From Sphingopyxis sp. Root154 (lineage in GTDB: Bacteria; Pseudomonadota; Alphaproteobacteria; Sphingomonadales; Sphingomonadaceae), in the NCBI RefSeq assembly GCF_001427105.1, contig NZ_LMGI01000001.1:868001-932000 (forward strand): DNA of 64,000 bases, written 5' to 3'. Positions 47,334 through 56,989 of this stretch are shown piece by piece. Both the position numbers and the translations under genes were made by a program. Position 1 is the first letter of the stretch; every line of letters starts with the position of its first letter. The notes below the pieces were generated by a model. It did not search any database, was not told the origin of the DNA, and was given only the letters and a program-made list of their open reading frames with translations.

Positions 47334-49049
47334 ATGATAGATTTCACCGGCCGGGTTGCTTTGATAACCGGAGCGGGGCGAGGTTTGGGTTTCGCTTATG
47401 CCCAAGCGCTTGCGGCGCGAGGTGCCATTGTCATCGTGCAAGACAGCGGCACAAAGGACGATGGAACGGGCGATGATCGCCTGGTAGCAGAAGGTGCCGC
47501 GAGACGGATTGGGGCGGACGACGCGCGCGCCATTGCGTCATCGGACCCTATCGCGACGCGCGAGGAGTGCGCGGCCTTAATTGGGCGGATCCTCGCCGAT
47601 CATGGACGGCTCGATATCCTGATCCACAACGCTGGCTGGGTCGGATACCAGCCAATCGAGGAACTGAAGCCCGACTACCTCGACCGCATGATGCGATTGA
47701 GCGTCGACACGTCGTTGTGGCTGGCGCAGGCGGCGTGGCCCGCGATGCGCAAGGCCCGTTTCGGGCGTATTCTGCTGACGACGTCGGACCGCGCCATCTA
47801 TCCTGAATATGCGCAGGAGGGTCTGGCCGCCTATGCCGCCGCGAAGATGGCGACGATCGGCATCGTCAATACGCTAGCGCTCGAAGGTGAAAAGCACGGC
47901 ATCTTGGTCAACGCGATTTCACCGGTCGCCAAGACAAGGATGTGGGGCATCGAGGACGAACCTGACGATCTGATGCCCAACGCGGTGGCCCCCGGAGCGC
48001 TTTATCTCGTCTCGCCCGACTGCAACAAAAGCGGCTGGGTGCTCCGGGCGGCGGGTGGCCAGTTCGTGGCAACCAAAGCGCGCGAGGCGACGGATGTTTC
48101 CTATCCTCACGACCTAGCCGCAGTGAATGCCGCCACTCCCGAAGCGGTCGCCAATACGTGGTCACGGATAGCTGTCGATCAGCCCGAATTGCGCACGCGG
48201 AGTCCGAAACGCGTGAGCGCGGCATTCGAGGCGATGGCGGTCCTCGGCGAGTGCCCATTGTGGAGCGAACGGCGCCAACGCCTGTTGTGGGTCGACACAG
48301 AGGGGCGGACGCTCAACCACTTCGATCCGACAACGGGCCGTAACCGCGCGATCGGGGTGCCAGACCTGATCGGTATGGTTGCCGAGCGCGCCGACGGGGT
48401 GCTGATAATAGCTTTGGGCTGCGATCTCGCGACGATCGACGACGATGGTAAAGTCGAACCTTTCGCGACGGCGCCACATGATGGGGACAATTTCCGGCTG
48501 AATGACGGTCGCTTCGACGAGCAAGGACGTCTCTGGGTCGGCCTGATGCACAAGGCGATCGGCAAGGACACCGGGCTTCTCTATCGCTATGATCCCGACG
48601 GAAGCTGGCATGTGATGGATCGTGGCTTCACGCTGATTAATGGCTTGGACTGGAGCCCGGATCGCCGGACGCTCTACGTTACCGACAGCCGCGTACCGGT
48701 CATTTATGCCTATGACTTCGATGCGACGAACGGCACGGTCGGGACTCGCCGATCCTTTGCGAGCTTCGGCGGTGATGACGGTTTCCCTGACGGCCTGCTT
48801 GTCACATCAGACGGCAGTATGTGGAGCACGCTGTTTAACTGCGGCGCGATCCAGAAAGTCGAAGCCGACGGCCGCTTTTCACACCGGATCGATCTACCTG
48901 TCTCACGACCCACCAGCTGCGCGCTTGGACCCGAGGGAACTCTCTTTGTCACCACGGCGCGACTTGGCCTCGACGTTGAGGCGCTCCTCCACGAGCCCCT
49001 TGCGGGCGCGCTGCTGACCGTCGTTGGCGTCGGTGAGCCGGCCGAATGA
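47334..49049 (+). CDS. SDR dehydrogenase fused to an SMP-30 lactonase
   Basis: This 571-residue protein joins two enzymes. Residues 1-250 are a short-chain dehydrogenase with TGAGRGLG (12-19), HNAG (98-101), Ser151 and the YAAAK pair Tyr167/Lys171, close to the SDRs of MFE-2-type enzymes. Residues about 295-565 are an SMP-30/gluconolactonase domain with VLGECPLWSE (metal Glu306), FRLNDGRFDEQGRLWVG and NGLDWSPDRRTLYVTDS. One polypeptide could oxidise a sugar or related alcohol to a lactone and open it. AAGGAGAT precedes the ATG. The frame is open throughout, without a stop at the junction. Confidence 0.85.
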   Translation: MIDFTGRVALITGAGRGLGFAYAQALAARGAIVIVQDSGTKDDGTGDDRLVAEGAARRIGADDARAIASSDPIATREECAALIGRILADHGRLDILIHNAGWVGYQPIEELKPDYLDRMMRLSVDTSLWLAQAAWPAMRKARFGRILLTTSDRAIYPEYAQEGLAAYAAAKMATIGIVNTLALEGEKHGILVNAISPVAKTRMWGIEDEPDDLMPNAVAPGALYLVSPDCNKSGWVLRAAGGQFVATKAREATDVSYPHDLAAVNAATPEAVANTWSRIAVDQPELRTRSPKRVSAAFEAMAVLGECPLWSERRQRLLWVDTEGRTLNHFDPTTGRNRAIGVPDLIGMVAERADGVLIIALGCDLATIDDDGKVEPFATAPHDGDNFRLNDGRFDEQGRLWVGLMHKAIGKDTGLLYRYDPDGSWHVMDRGFTLINGLDWSPDRRTLYVTDSRVPVIYAYDFDATNGTVGTRRSFASFGGDDGFPDGLLVTSDGSMWSTLFNCGAIQKVEADGRFSHRIDLPVSRPTSCALGPEGTLFVTTARLGLDVEALLHEPLAGALLTVVGVGEPAE

Positions 49050-49118
49050 TAGGAGGCGATCGATACATTCATTTTCGGGCGCTCTGAACAAATCGCATCA
49101 CAACACGCAGCCAAAAAA

Positions 49119-51593
49119 TCAGTCGAGGGATAGCCCCCCTGCTGGGGTCACCCTGGCGGCCCGGCGCGCAGGGAGGATGCTGGCGAGGAGTCCGGTCAGG
49201 GCGGCGATGAGGAAAACGACGCCAAGCGCTGGCCAGGGGACTTGCATGGTCGCCTCGCCGAGAGCCCGCTTCACGAACGTCTCATAGCCAACCCAGGCGA
49301 ACCCGACGCCGATGGCGGTGCCGAGCAAGGTCGCCATGATAGATAACAGCAGCGCCTCGAAAGCCAGCATTCGCCGCAATTGCCTGCGAGTGAGTCCGAG
49401 CGCGCGCAGCAGCGCGTGTTCGCGGGCGCGTTCGAGAACGGAGAGCCCGAGGGTGTTCGCAATTCCGATCAGGGCGATCACCACGGAGATGCCGAGCAGG
49501 CCGAGCGCCGACCAGGTGAGGATGTCCAGCTGCCGGTTCCCCACGGCGCGGGCTTGCAAACGATCTTCGAACACGGCGCCGGAAGCATCCGCCAGCCCGT
49601 CCAGGTCATCGACGAGTTCGAGCCAATTGGCGCCCGGAGCTGCGCGGACCCAGATAACATGCGGTTGGGACGTGTCGGTGAGCTGCGCGAAGGTCTCGGG
49701 CGCGACCATGGCGGCCTTGCCCCAACCGCCCAGGAGGATGGCCCGCAGTCTGACTTGACGATCGCCGACACGCACCGTCACCCTGTCTCCGGGTTTGATA
49801 TTCAGTTCCTTGTGAGGGGAGCGAAAAGCATCATGGTCTAGTCTGATCGTCCCCGGCTCTATCTGGTGGGCGAACGCCCCGCCATCGCGGGCCACCTGCG
49901 CCGCCTCCCGCGTTGTCAGGACGGGGATTGGTGCGTCCCAACCCGTGATCCGGGCCAAGGTGCCATCCACGGCGATGGCCCTTTCCACACCGGGCGTGCG
50001 ACGTACATCGTCTAGAAGGTCGGCGGTGACCGGCTTGTTGAGGAGGGTAAGCGAGGCATCGATGGGGATTCGCGTGTCCCGGTGTTTGTCCATCGCCATG
50101 CGCCATGTGGCCATCCCGGTGAGCATCGCGGTCGCCAGGGTGACGCCGACCAGCAGCGCGGCCATAGTGGCCGCGGTCCGGCGCGGATTGCGCGCCGCAT
50201 TTTCGGCTGCCATGCGGCCATATCGACCCAGCGGCGCGCCGAGGGCGCGGACAAGGGCGGGAACGAACGCCGGCCCAAGCAGCAGAACCCCGGCGAACAT
50301 CGCTGCGCCGCCGCTCACCATGAGCACCGTGCTGCCCTGGATCATCGCCATCCCGAGCTGGACTGGCCCGGTGACCAGGAGGAAAGCGCTCAGCGCCAGC
50401 TGCACCCGGCCGGCGGTTTGGTGCACGTCAACCGTGGTCTCCGGGCGCAGCGCCGCCAGCGGGCTCACCCGGACCACGCGCCGGGTCGGCAACCAGGATG
50501 CGGCCATCGTGACCATCAATCCGACAGCCAACCCGCCCAGCAACCAGAGCGTAGGCATCGTAGGAGGCCCCATCGGGGTACGAGGCGCGAGGGCGTTGAT
50601 CAGCGGGATCAGGCCGTAGCCGAGTCCGACGCCGACCAGTGTCCCGGCCAGCGACGCGAGTAGCCCGACGGCGGCCGCCTCGCGGCGCACCGAACCCATG
50701 ACCTGCCGCCGGGTCGCGCCCACGCAACGGAGCAGGGCAAAGTCACGCAGGCGTTGCGCGAACAGGATGGAGAAGGTGTTGGCGACAACCAGCACCGAAA
50801 CGAAGAGCGCAACGCTGGCGAAAAGCAGCAGCATCAATGCGAAGGCGTCCGTGCCGTTATTGAGGCGCGCCAGGCTCTCGGTGACATATTCCGCCGCCGG
50901 ATGCACCGCCATGCCTTCCGGGAGCCGACCGACGTCCCCTCGCACCGCCACGCTGCCGATATGGAAAGTGGCGTGGTCTCGCCACTGCAAATATTGCGGC
51001 CAGCTGACGTACATGGATGCCTGAGTCCAGGTTGTGGGGGACTCGACGAAGCCGACAATTTCCAGGTCGGTCGCGGTCGCCCGTTCGCCGACGCGAATGC
51101 GGTCTCCTATCGCGATGTCCTGGGCTTTCGCGTCCCACACATGCATCACCGCTTCGCCCATGCGTGCGGGGAAACGGCCCGAAACGAGCTTCTGCCAGCG
51201 CATCTCGGTCGCGGTGGCAATCGGGCCCACGGTCGTCTCGCCCCGCATGTCGCCGGAACCTAGCGGCGCCCCGCCTTCGTCGTGCGCGGGCAACGCGACG
51301 CGGCCAAGCCCGGATGCGTTCTCGCCGAGCCGCTCGATGAGCTCGATCGCGGCAGATGTGTTCAGCGTTCCGGGGCAGCATGACGGGCCCGGCGATGGGC
51401 GGCCCTCGGGCGCGTCGATCACATAGTCGGCACCGCGGTAGGGCGCTCCGTCGCTTTGCATGAGTCCGGCGCGCGCGCCGGATATGAGCACGCCGATCAC
51501 AACGACGAAGGCGACCGAGACGATCACCGCGATCGCCGCGGCCACGTACCTGCGGCTTGAGGCGCGCAGCGATGCGAAGAAGACGGTTCGCAT
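49119..51593 (-). CDS. ABC transporter permease with two FtsX domains
   Basis: This 824-residue protein has an N-terminal transmembrane helix, a large extracytoplasmic region (about residues 40-250), and then two FtsX-type transmembrane blocks (about 255-480 and 690-815), each with a VANTFSILFAQRLRDFALLR or IANTLGLSVLERAREHALLR segment. This is the large MacB-unrelated form common in Actinobacteria. It starts on the ATPase stop (TGATG). It probably moves a lipid or peptide out of the membrane and does not import. Confidence 0.88.
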   Translation of the reverse strand: MRTVFFASLRASSRRYVAAAIAVIVSVAFVVVIGVLISGARAGLMQSDGAPYRGADYVIDAPEGRPSPGPSCCPGTLNTSAAIELIERLGENASGLGRVALPAHDEGGAPLGSGDMRGETTVGPIATATEMRWQKLVSGRFPARMGEAVMHVWDAKAQDIAIGDRIRVGERATATDLEIVGFVESPTTWTQASMYVSWPQYLQWRDHATFHIGSVAVRGDVGRLPEGMAVHPAAEYVTESLARLNNGTDAFALMLLLFASVALFVSVLVVANTFSILFAQRLRDFALLRCVGATRRQVMGSVRREAAAVGLLASLAGTLVGVGLGYGLIPLINALAPRTPMGPPTMPTLWLLGGLAVGLMVTMAASWLPTRRVVRVSPLAALRPETTVDVHQTAGRVQLALSAFLLVTGPVQLGMAMIQGSTVLMVSGGAAMFAGVLLLGPAFVPALVRALGAPLGRYGRMAAENAARNPRRTAATMAALLVGVTLATAMLTGMATWRMAMDKHRDTRIPIDASLTLLNKPVTADLLDDVRRTPGVERAIAVDGTLARITGWDAPIPVLTTREAAQVARDGGAFAHQIEPGTIRLDHDAFRSPHKELNIKPGDRVTVRVGDRQVRLRAILLGGWGKAAMVAPETFAQLTDTSQPHVIWVRAAPGANWLELVDDLDGLADASGAVFEDRLQARAVGNRQLDILTWSALGLLGISVVIALIGIANTLGLSVLERAREHALLRALGLTRRQLRRMLAFEALLLSIMATLLGTAIGVGFAWVGYETFVKRALGEATMQVPWPALGVVFLIAALTGLLASILPARRAARVTPAGGLSLD

Positions 51594-52345
51594 CAGACGA
51601 TCCTCCCGTCCTGCATGGAGATCACATCGTCGGCGTATTTCGCGGCGTCCTGATCATGCGTGACCATTACGACCGTCTGGCCGAGCTCGCGCACTGCCCG
51701 GCGCAGGTGGTCCAGCACCTCCACCGCCGTAGCGCTATCCAGGTTCCCGGCAGGCTCGTCGGCAAATAGCAGATCGGGTTGCGTCAACAGGGCCCGAGCA
51801 ATCGCAACACGTTGCTGCTGGCCGCCCGACAGTTCGGCGGGCAGATGAGCGAGCCTGTCTGACACGCCGAGCGCTTCGGCGAGCGACCGCGCGCGCTCCC
51901 GCGCCGCATCGTCGATTCCGCGACCAGCGAGCTCAAGCGGGAGAAGGATGTTCTGGCTTGCGGTAAGCATCGGCAGCAGATTGAAGGACTGAAAAACGAA
52001 GCCGATGTGTTCGCGGCGGAAGATCGTTAGCGCGTCGTCGTCGAGCGATCCGAGGTCGGTTCCGGCGACGGTGACGGCGCCGCCGCTGCCCTGATCGAGT
52101 CCGGCAAGGCAATGCATCAGCGTCGACTTGCCCGATCCGCTCGGCCCCATGATGGCCGTGAACCGGCCTCGCGGGAGGTCGAGGTCGATCCCGCGCAAGG
52201 CATGGACCTCGGCTTCACCCCGGCCGAAGGTCTTGGTCAGGTTCCGCGCGCTTGCGGCCGTCGTTGTGTGGATGGCGTTCTGTGTGGCGGCCGACATGGC
52301 AGAGCGCGGTAGCGCTGGCGGGCCCGGAGTCATTCGGCTGATCAT
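51593..52345 (-). CDS. ABC transporter ATPase
   Basis: This 250-residue protein shows Walker A GPSGSGKST, Q-loop FVFQSFNLLPML, signature LSGGQQQRVAIARALL, Walker B DLLFADEPAGNLDS, and H-loop VTHD. The FNLLPML and DEPAGNLDS forms are typical of LolD/MacB/FtsE-type exporters. The start at 52345 overlaps the peptidase stop (ATGA); a second Met 16 codons in is possible. It forms the energy module for the FtsX permease. Confidence 0.95.
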   Translation of the reverse strand: MISRMTPGPPALPRSAMSAATQNAIHTTTAASARNLTKTFGRGEAEVHALRGIDLDLPRGRFTAIMGPSGSGKSTLMHCLAGLDQGSGGAVTVAGTDLGSLDDDALTIFRREHIGFVFQSFNLLPMLTASQNILLPLELAGRGIDDAARERARSLAEALGVSDRLAHLPAELSGGQQQRVAIARALLTQPDLLFADEPAGNLDSATAVEVLDHLRRAVRELGQTVVMVTHDQDAAKYADDVISMQDGRIV

Positions 52346-53052
52346 TGTTGCATCCTTGGATCATGCGTTGGGTCGGGATATTGGGGCGGGCATCCTGCAT
52401 GAGCAGCTCCTGGACGCAGCTCGTAGTGCCACGGCTCGTTGCGATAGATCTGGCACAGCCCGTATTCAGCGCCGTTCCTCGACAGCCAGGCAATTGCGCT
52501 GGGAGGACCAATGTCGACCGCGTCCCCCGAAACATGAGAAGAGGTTTTTACCGTGGCGACCCAGCGGACGGCTGCCTCTTGCGAGCCGTATTTCAGGACC
52601 GCCCGGTCGAGCAGCTGTTGCTGGCGCTTCTGCGAACGCCAGCCGCTGTTGATGTAGATGGTGACCCCGCTCCTCGCGGCATCCCTTGCGGCCCGGCCAA
52701 GGGCCCGGCGCATATCGGGATCAAGGTTGGCTACGGCCGGCACGCCGCGATCGACGACTGTTATGCCGCGAGCGGCGGAACCTTGAACCCGGCCATCTGC
52801 GTCACGATGACCGCCGCGGAGAGGGGGCGGCGGGCCGGGACGACGAGGCCGATGCGCCCGAAGGTCGCCGATTTGCTCGGCCGCCATCGCTGCAATTGCT
52901 CGCGGCCGGATATTGCGGGTCGCCGAAGCAAAGGACGCTGAGGACAGATGGTATCCGAGCGCCACGGCGCCCGCAGCGATCCCCACGGCGACGGGGATGG
53001 GGATTTTCCGCCGTTGTGGGCGGGTTGCTGTCCGGGTTCGTTCGTAGGTCAT
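52342..53052 (-). CDS. M15-family D,D-carboxypeptidase, VanY-like
   Basis: This 236-residue protein has one N-terminal membrane anchor (about 20-40) and a basic, Pro-rich linker to about residue 95. Its M15 domain shows YINSGWRSQKRQQQLLDRA (133-151), then SSHVSGDAVDIGPP with zinc His173 and Asp180, and YRNEPWHYEL with catalytic Glu206 and zinc His209. It removes the terminal D-Ala from peptidoglycan stems. Anchored outside the membrane, it fits a wall-remodelling or glycopeptide-response role. It is the first gene of the leftward operon and is divergent from the two-component system. Confidence 0.9.
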   Translation of the reverse strand: MTYERTRTATRPQRRKIPIPVAVGIAAGAVALGYHLSSASFASATRNIRPRAIAAMAAEQIGDLRAHRPRRPGPPPPLRGGHRDADGRVQGSAARGITVVDRGVPAVANLDPDMRRALGRAARDAARSGVTIYINSGWRSQKRQQQLLDRAVLKYGSQEAAVRWVATVKTSSHVSGDAVDIGPPSAIAWLSRNGAEYGLCQIYRNEPWHYELRPGAAHAGCPPQYPDPTHDPRMQQ

Positions 53053-53141
53053 GCCGCCAATAAGGCAGCGTTGTTGTTGTCAGCCCGTAGGTGTTTTTCG
53101 ATATGCTGACGATATGTGCCAGCGCGTAGTATAACGGCGTT

Positions 53142-53837
53142 ATGCGCGTGTTGATCGTCGAGGACGAACCCTATCTGGCCGAAGCCATCCGCGACGGCCT
53201 GCGCCATGAAGCGATCGCCGGCGACATCGCCTATGACGGCGACTCCGCTCAGGAGCTGCTGAGCATCAACACCTACGACATTGCCGTCCTCGACCGCGAT
53301 ATTCCCGGCCCTTCGGGCGACGAGATCGCAAAAGGCATTATCGCGTCCGGGAGCGGCATGCCGATCCTGATGCTCACCGCCGCCGACCGGCTGGATGACA
53401 AGGCCTCCGGCTTTGAACTGGGCGCCGACGACTACCTCACTAAGCCCTTCGAGCTTCGAGAACTCGTGCTCAGGCTCAGAGCGCTCGACCGCAGGCGCGC
53501 GCATAACAGGCCGCCCGTGCGGGAGATCGCGGGCCTGCGCCTCGATCCGTTCCGCCGTGAGGTCTACCGCGAGGGACGATATGTCGCGCTCACCCGGAAA
53601 CAGTTCGCGGTGCTCGAAATCCTCGTCGCGGCCGAAGGCGGTGTCGTCAGCGCCGAGGCGCTGCTGGAGCAGGCTTGGGACGAGAATGCCGACCCGTTCA
53701 CCAACGCCGTTCGCATCACCGTGTCGGCCCTGCGCAAACGGCTCGGCGAACCTTGGCTCGTCGCCACGGTGCCCGGCGTCGGCTATCGAATCCACACCGC
53801 TCCGGCGGCCGAAAATGAGGGAAGTGCTGGTGCTTAG
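53142..53837 (+). CDS. OmpR/PhoB-type response regulator
   Basis: This 231-residue protein has a receiver domain with VEDEP near the start, the phospho-acceptor Asp51 in VLDRDIPGPSGDE, and LGADDYLTKPFELRELVLRL. A C-terminal winged helix ends with DPFTNAVRITVSALRKRLGE. There is no strong ribosome site. The DRDIPG form and the sequence as a whole look like actinobacterial regulators. It overlaps the sensor kinase gene by 23 bases. Confidence 0.93.
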   Translation: MRVLIVEDEPYLAEAIRDGLRHEAIAGDIAYDGDSAQELLSINTYDIAVLDRDIPGPSGDEIAKGIIASGSGMPILMLTAADRLDDKASGFELGADDYLTKPFELRELVLRLRALDRRRAHNRPPVREIAGLRLDPFRREVYREGRYVALTRKQFAVLEILVAAEGGVVSAEALLEQAWDENADPFTNAVRITVSALRKRLGEPWLVATVPGVGYRIHTAPAAENEGSAGA

Positions 53838-55047
53838 AAAGCCGGGATTGAGCGTTCGGCTCAAACTTGCCATCAGCTATGTCGGGTTCCTTATGCTGGC
53901 GGGCGCCCTGCTGCTCGCTGCTGTGTGGGTATTCCTGCTGCGAGATCGTCCTTTCAGAGCGCTCGTTCCGAACCTCTCCGACTTTCCACGCGTGTTCGAC
54001 CCAAGCAATTTCGGTCCGATCATCTTCGCCCCCGCGGCAGTCATCGTGCTGGGGTTCATGCTGATGTTCGGCCTTGTGGGAGGATGGATTCTCGCGGGAC
54101 GCATGCTCGCGCCCCTGACCCGCATCAGCGATGCAACACGCGTGGCCGCAACCGGGTCGCTCTCCCACCGGATCGGGCTGGAAGGCCGTCAAGACGAGTT
54201 CCGCGAACTCGCCGACAGCTTTGATGCCATGCTCGCGCGGCTCGAGGCGCAGGCCGCCGAACAGCAGAGGTTCGCGGCCAACGCCTCACACGAGCTGCGC
54301 ACCCCGCTCGCGATCTCGCAGACCCTTCTCGAGGTCGCTCGCAACGATCCGAACCGCGACGCCGGCGAACTCATCGAGCGCCTCCACGCCGTCAACGTCC
54401 GAGCAATCGATCTCACGGAAGCATTGCTCCTTCTAAGCCGCGCCGACCAACGGTCCTTCGCCCGAGAGCAGGTCGACCTGTCCCTCATGGCGGAAGAGGC
54501 TATCGAAACGCTCCTCCTTCTCGCTGAAAAGCATGGCGTCTCCATCGAAACCTCTGGCGACATCGCGCCAACCATGGGCTCGCAGGCGCTCTTGCAGCAA
54601 TTGGCTACGAATCTCCTGCACAACGCGATCGTCCACAACCTGCCTGAACACGGCACCATTTGGGTCACAACAAGCGTTCATCCCGGTAGAGTGACGCTCA
54701 CCATCGAAAACACGGGCGAGACGCTGACCCGGCAATCGGCTCCCAGGCTTACCGAACCATTTCAGCGCGGCGCCGAACGAATACGCTCCGACCACGCAGG
54801 TGTCGGCCTCGGCCTGGCCATCGTCCAAAGCATCACCCAAGCGCATGACGGGACTCTCACCCTGACGCCCCGCGCCGGCGGCGGGCTTCGCGTCACGGTG
54901 CAATTACCCGCCGCGTCGCCGCATAGTGGCACGTCACGCGATAGCAATGGGCGGGCCGCTCAGCGCGAAGGCGGCACCTTGGTCGGCAGCGAGACCATAG
55001 CGAACGAAGTGTGCGACGCCGCTCGGCTGGAACGCTCGAAGACATGA
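53815..55047 (+). CDS. Sensor histidine kinase
   Basis: This 410-residue protein has two membrane helices (about 18-42 and 68-97) around a short extracytoplasmic loop of about 25 residues. A HAMP domain follows (RMLAPLTRISDATRVAATGS), then the HisKA box ASHELRTPLAISQTLLEVAR with His159, N-box NLLHNAIVHN, and G-box HAGVGLGLAIVQ. The loop is too short for a large ligand pocket, so it may sense a membrane component or the ABC exporter itself. It overlaps the regulator gene. Confidence 0.93.
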   Translation: MREVLVLRKPGLSVRLKLAISYVGFLMLAGALLLAAVWVFLLRDRPFRALVPNLSDFPRVFDPSNFGPIIFAPAAVIVLGFMLMFGLVGGWILAGRMLAPLTRISDATRVAATGSLSHRIGLEGRQDEFRELADSFDAMLARLEAQAAEQQRFAANASHELRTPLAISQTLLEVARNDPNRDAGELIERLHAVNVRAIDLTEALLLLSRADQRSFAREQVDLSLMAEEAIETLLLLAEKHGVSIETSGDIAPTMGSQALLQQLATNLLHNAIVHNLPEHGTIWVTTSVHPGRVTLTIENTGETLTRQSAPRLTEPFQRGAERIRSDHAGVGLGLAIVQSITQAHDGTLTLTPRAGGGLRVTVQLPAASPHSGTSRDSNGRAAQREGGTLVGSETIANEVCDAARLERSKT

Positions 55048-55232
55048 ATACAGGCAACCGGGCGCTCTCGTTTGCGAGGAAGAACAGTCTCTCCGCCATG
55101 CTGGAAAGACGGGAGAACTGCGATCTTGCTCGGCGCGATGCACGGAGAGAAGCAGCGCTCGCGAGGAGGTCATCACCGGGCCAGCTGCGCGACTATCAGG
55201 CGATTTGCAGCGCAAGGCAACGAGGAGGGAAT

Positions 55233-56432
55233 ATGAACGGTATCCAGACGCTGCCGATCGACAGTATTTATAAGTGGGCGCGGCAGCTGGTCGAAGCGAG
55301 CGACACGTATCGGCCCGGCAAGCGCCCATTGGGCAAGGTCGGCGTGACCCTTTGGACCATGGCGATGTTGCTCATATATACCGCCGATGCCCCGGCCGCC
55401 GCGCAAGAGGCAGGATCGCTGCCATGGAGCGCCGCACCGACGACGAAAATTGTAACCGAAAGCAAAACGTTCCGTAACGGCGATGCGACGCTGGGTGGAA
55501 CGCTGTATTTGCCCGAGGGCGGGCAGGCATTGGGCGCCATTGTGGTCACGCACACCGCCTCGAAGCCGCTCGCAGACGCGTTGCTCTACCGACACCTGAC
55601 GCAAATGCTGCCGCCAATCGGAATCGCGGTGCTAACCTACGACCGGCGTGGCAGCGGACAATCGGGCGGAAGCTTGAAGGACAGCGACTATGCGATGCTT
55701 GCTGATGACGCGATCGCCGCGGTGCAGATGCTCAAGACCGATCCGCGGATAAATCCCAGGCGGATTGGGATATGGGGGCTGAGCCAGGGCGGCTGGCTGT
55801 CGCTGCTGGCGGCGACGCGCAGCTCCGACATAAGCTTCGTTGTCTCGATCGCCGCGCCGGTGGTCGCGCCAGACGTTCAGATGATGTTCCGATCCGAAAG
55901 CTACATGCGCATTAACGGCTATTCGGAGGCCGAGATCGACCAGATGCGCGCGATGCGCAAAGCGGTCGACGATTATATGCGGGGAAGCGGCGACCGCGTG
56001 GGGGCGCAGTCGCTTGTTGACGCGGCCAAGACGAAGCCGTGGTTCGATCAGCTTTATATGAGCAAGACCGTGGCTGATCGGACAACATCGCGCTGGCGCA
56101 AGGAGATCGAGTACGACCCGCTGCCAACGCTCGACAAGGTCCGGGTGCCCGCGTTGATTCTGTTTGGCGCCAACGATCCGGTGGTGCCGGTGGCGACGTC
56201 AGTCGCGCGGATCAACGCCCGGTCGCGCCCGGGCATCACCGTACGCGTGATCGCGGGCGCGGACCATCATATGGCAACCTCGATGGATCCTAAAGCGCAG
56301 ATGGACCCCGCCCGGACGGAGCAAGTACGGCCTGAAGCGCCTGAGTATTTCTCGACACTGGTGAGCTGGATGACCGGGCAAAAAATCTCGCACGCGCCTC
56401 GCTCGGCCCGGCGACGGGTCGCAAAGCAGTAA
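55233..56432 (+). CDS. Secreted or membrane-anchored alpha/beta hydrolase
   Basis: This 399-residue protein has an N-terminal hydrophobic segment (about 38-57, signal or anchor). The hydrolase fold shows VVTHTASKPLADALLYRHLT, VLTYDRRGSGQSGGSLKDSD near residue 138, the nucleophile elbow WGLSQGGWLSLL, the acid loop LFGANDPVVPV, and the His in IAGADHHMATSMD. The catalytic triad is complete. The substrate is unknown. AACGAGGAGG precedes the ATG, 185 bases after the kinase gene, so it may be a separate unit. Confidence 0.85.
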   Translation: MNGIQTLPIDSIYKWARQLVEASDTYRPGKRPLGKVGVTLWTMAMLLIYTADAPAAAQEAGSLPWSAAPTTKIVTESKTFRNGDATLGGTLYLPEGGQALGAIVVTHTASKPLADALLYRHLTQMLPPIGIAVLTYDRRGSGQSGGSLKDSDYAMLADDAIAAVQMLKTDPRINPRRIGIWGLSQGGWLSLLAATRSSDISFVVSIAAPVVAPDVQMMFRSESYMRINGYSEAEIDQMRAMRKAVDDYMRGSGDRVGAQSLVDAAKTKPWFDQLYMSKTVADRTTSRWRKEIEYDPLPTLDKVRVPALILFGANDPVVPVATSVARINARSRPGITVRVIAGADHHMATSMDPKAQMDPARTEQVRPEAPEYFSTLVSWMTGQKISHAPRSARRRVAKQ

Positions 56433-56539
56433 CGCTGTCGCCGAAGCCCATCGAGCAGCTGATCTCGATACTTTCCCGGAGCAATCCTGTTGGGCCTTCG
56501 CAAACTCAAATGGCATCGCAGCATCGAAGGAGAGCCAAT

Positions 56540-56944
56540 TTGCCCGCATCCTCGACAACCCGTATTGTTGTTGCCGCTCTGGCCGCGTTCGTGCTCAGCG
56601 CCACCTATTATGGCGTGGTTGTGGGGACCGTCTGGCATGAGCTTTCGGGGGCTTCAGCCGACGCTTTTGCGCCGTGGCAACCTATTGCCCAGATCATCCG
56701 AAACCTGGTCGTCGCATATGCCCTGGACTACATTCTGCTGCGCACATCGGCTGTCGGGGTGTTGGCGTCGCTGCAGATATCGTTCCGGCTCTGGCTTGGC
56801 TTTCAGGCCATGGCAATTATTGGGTCGGTCATCCACGAGGGCTATCCGGTCATCCTCTACTGCGTCCATGCCTTTGATGCGCTCATGACGGTGGCCGTCA
56901 TGACAATCTGCCTCAGGGCCAACCTCAGGAAGCAGGCGACGTAG
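56540..56944 (+). CDS. DUF1761-family membrane protein
   Basis: This 134-residue protein has about four hydrophobic helices in the DUF1761 pattern: FVLSATYYGVVVGTVWHELS near the start, then LRTSAVGVLASLQISFRLW and a C-terminal segment. The TTG at 56540 is preceded by AAGGAGAG at good spacing and is my chosen start. An in-frame ATG at 56510 would add 10 residues and lacks a ribosome site. Function unknown. Confidence 0.7.
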   Translation: MPASSTTRIVVAALAAFVLSATYYGVVVGTVWHELSGASADAFAPWQPIAQIIRNLVVAYALDYILLRTSAVGVLASLQISFRLWLGFQAMAIIGSVIHEGYPVILYCVHAFDALMTVAVMTICLRANLRKQAT

Positions 56945-56989
56945 CGCCACACCGCCTTTCATGACATTTCAACTCGGGAGTTTCCGATC

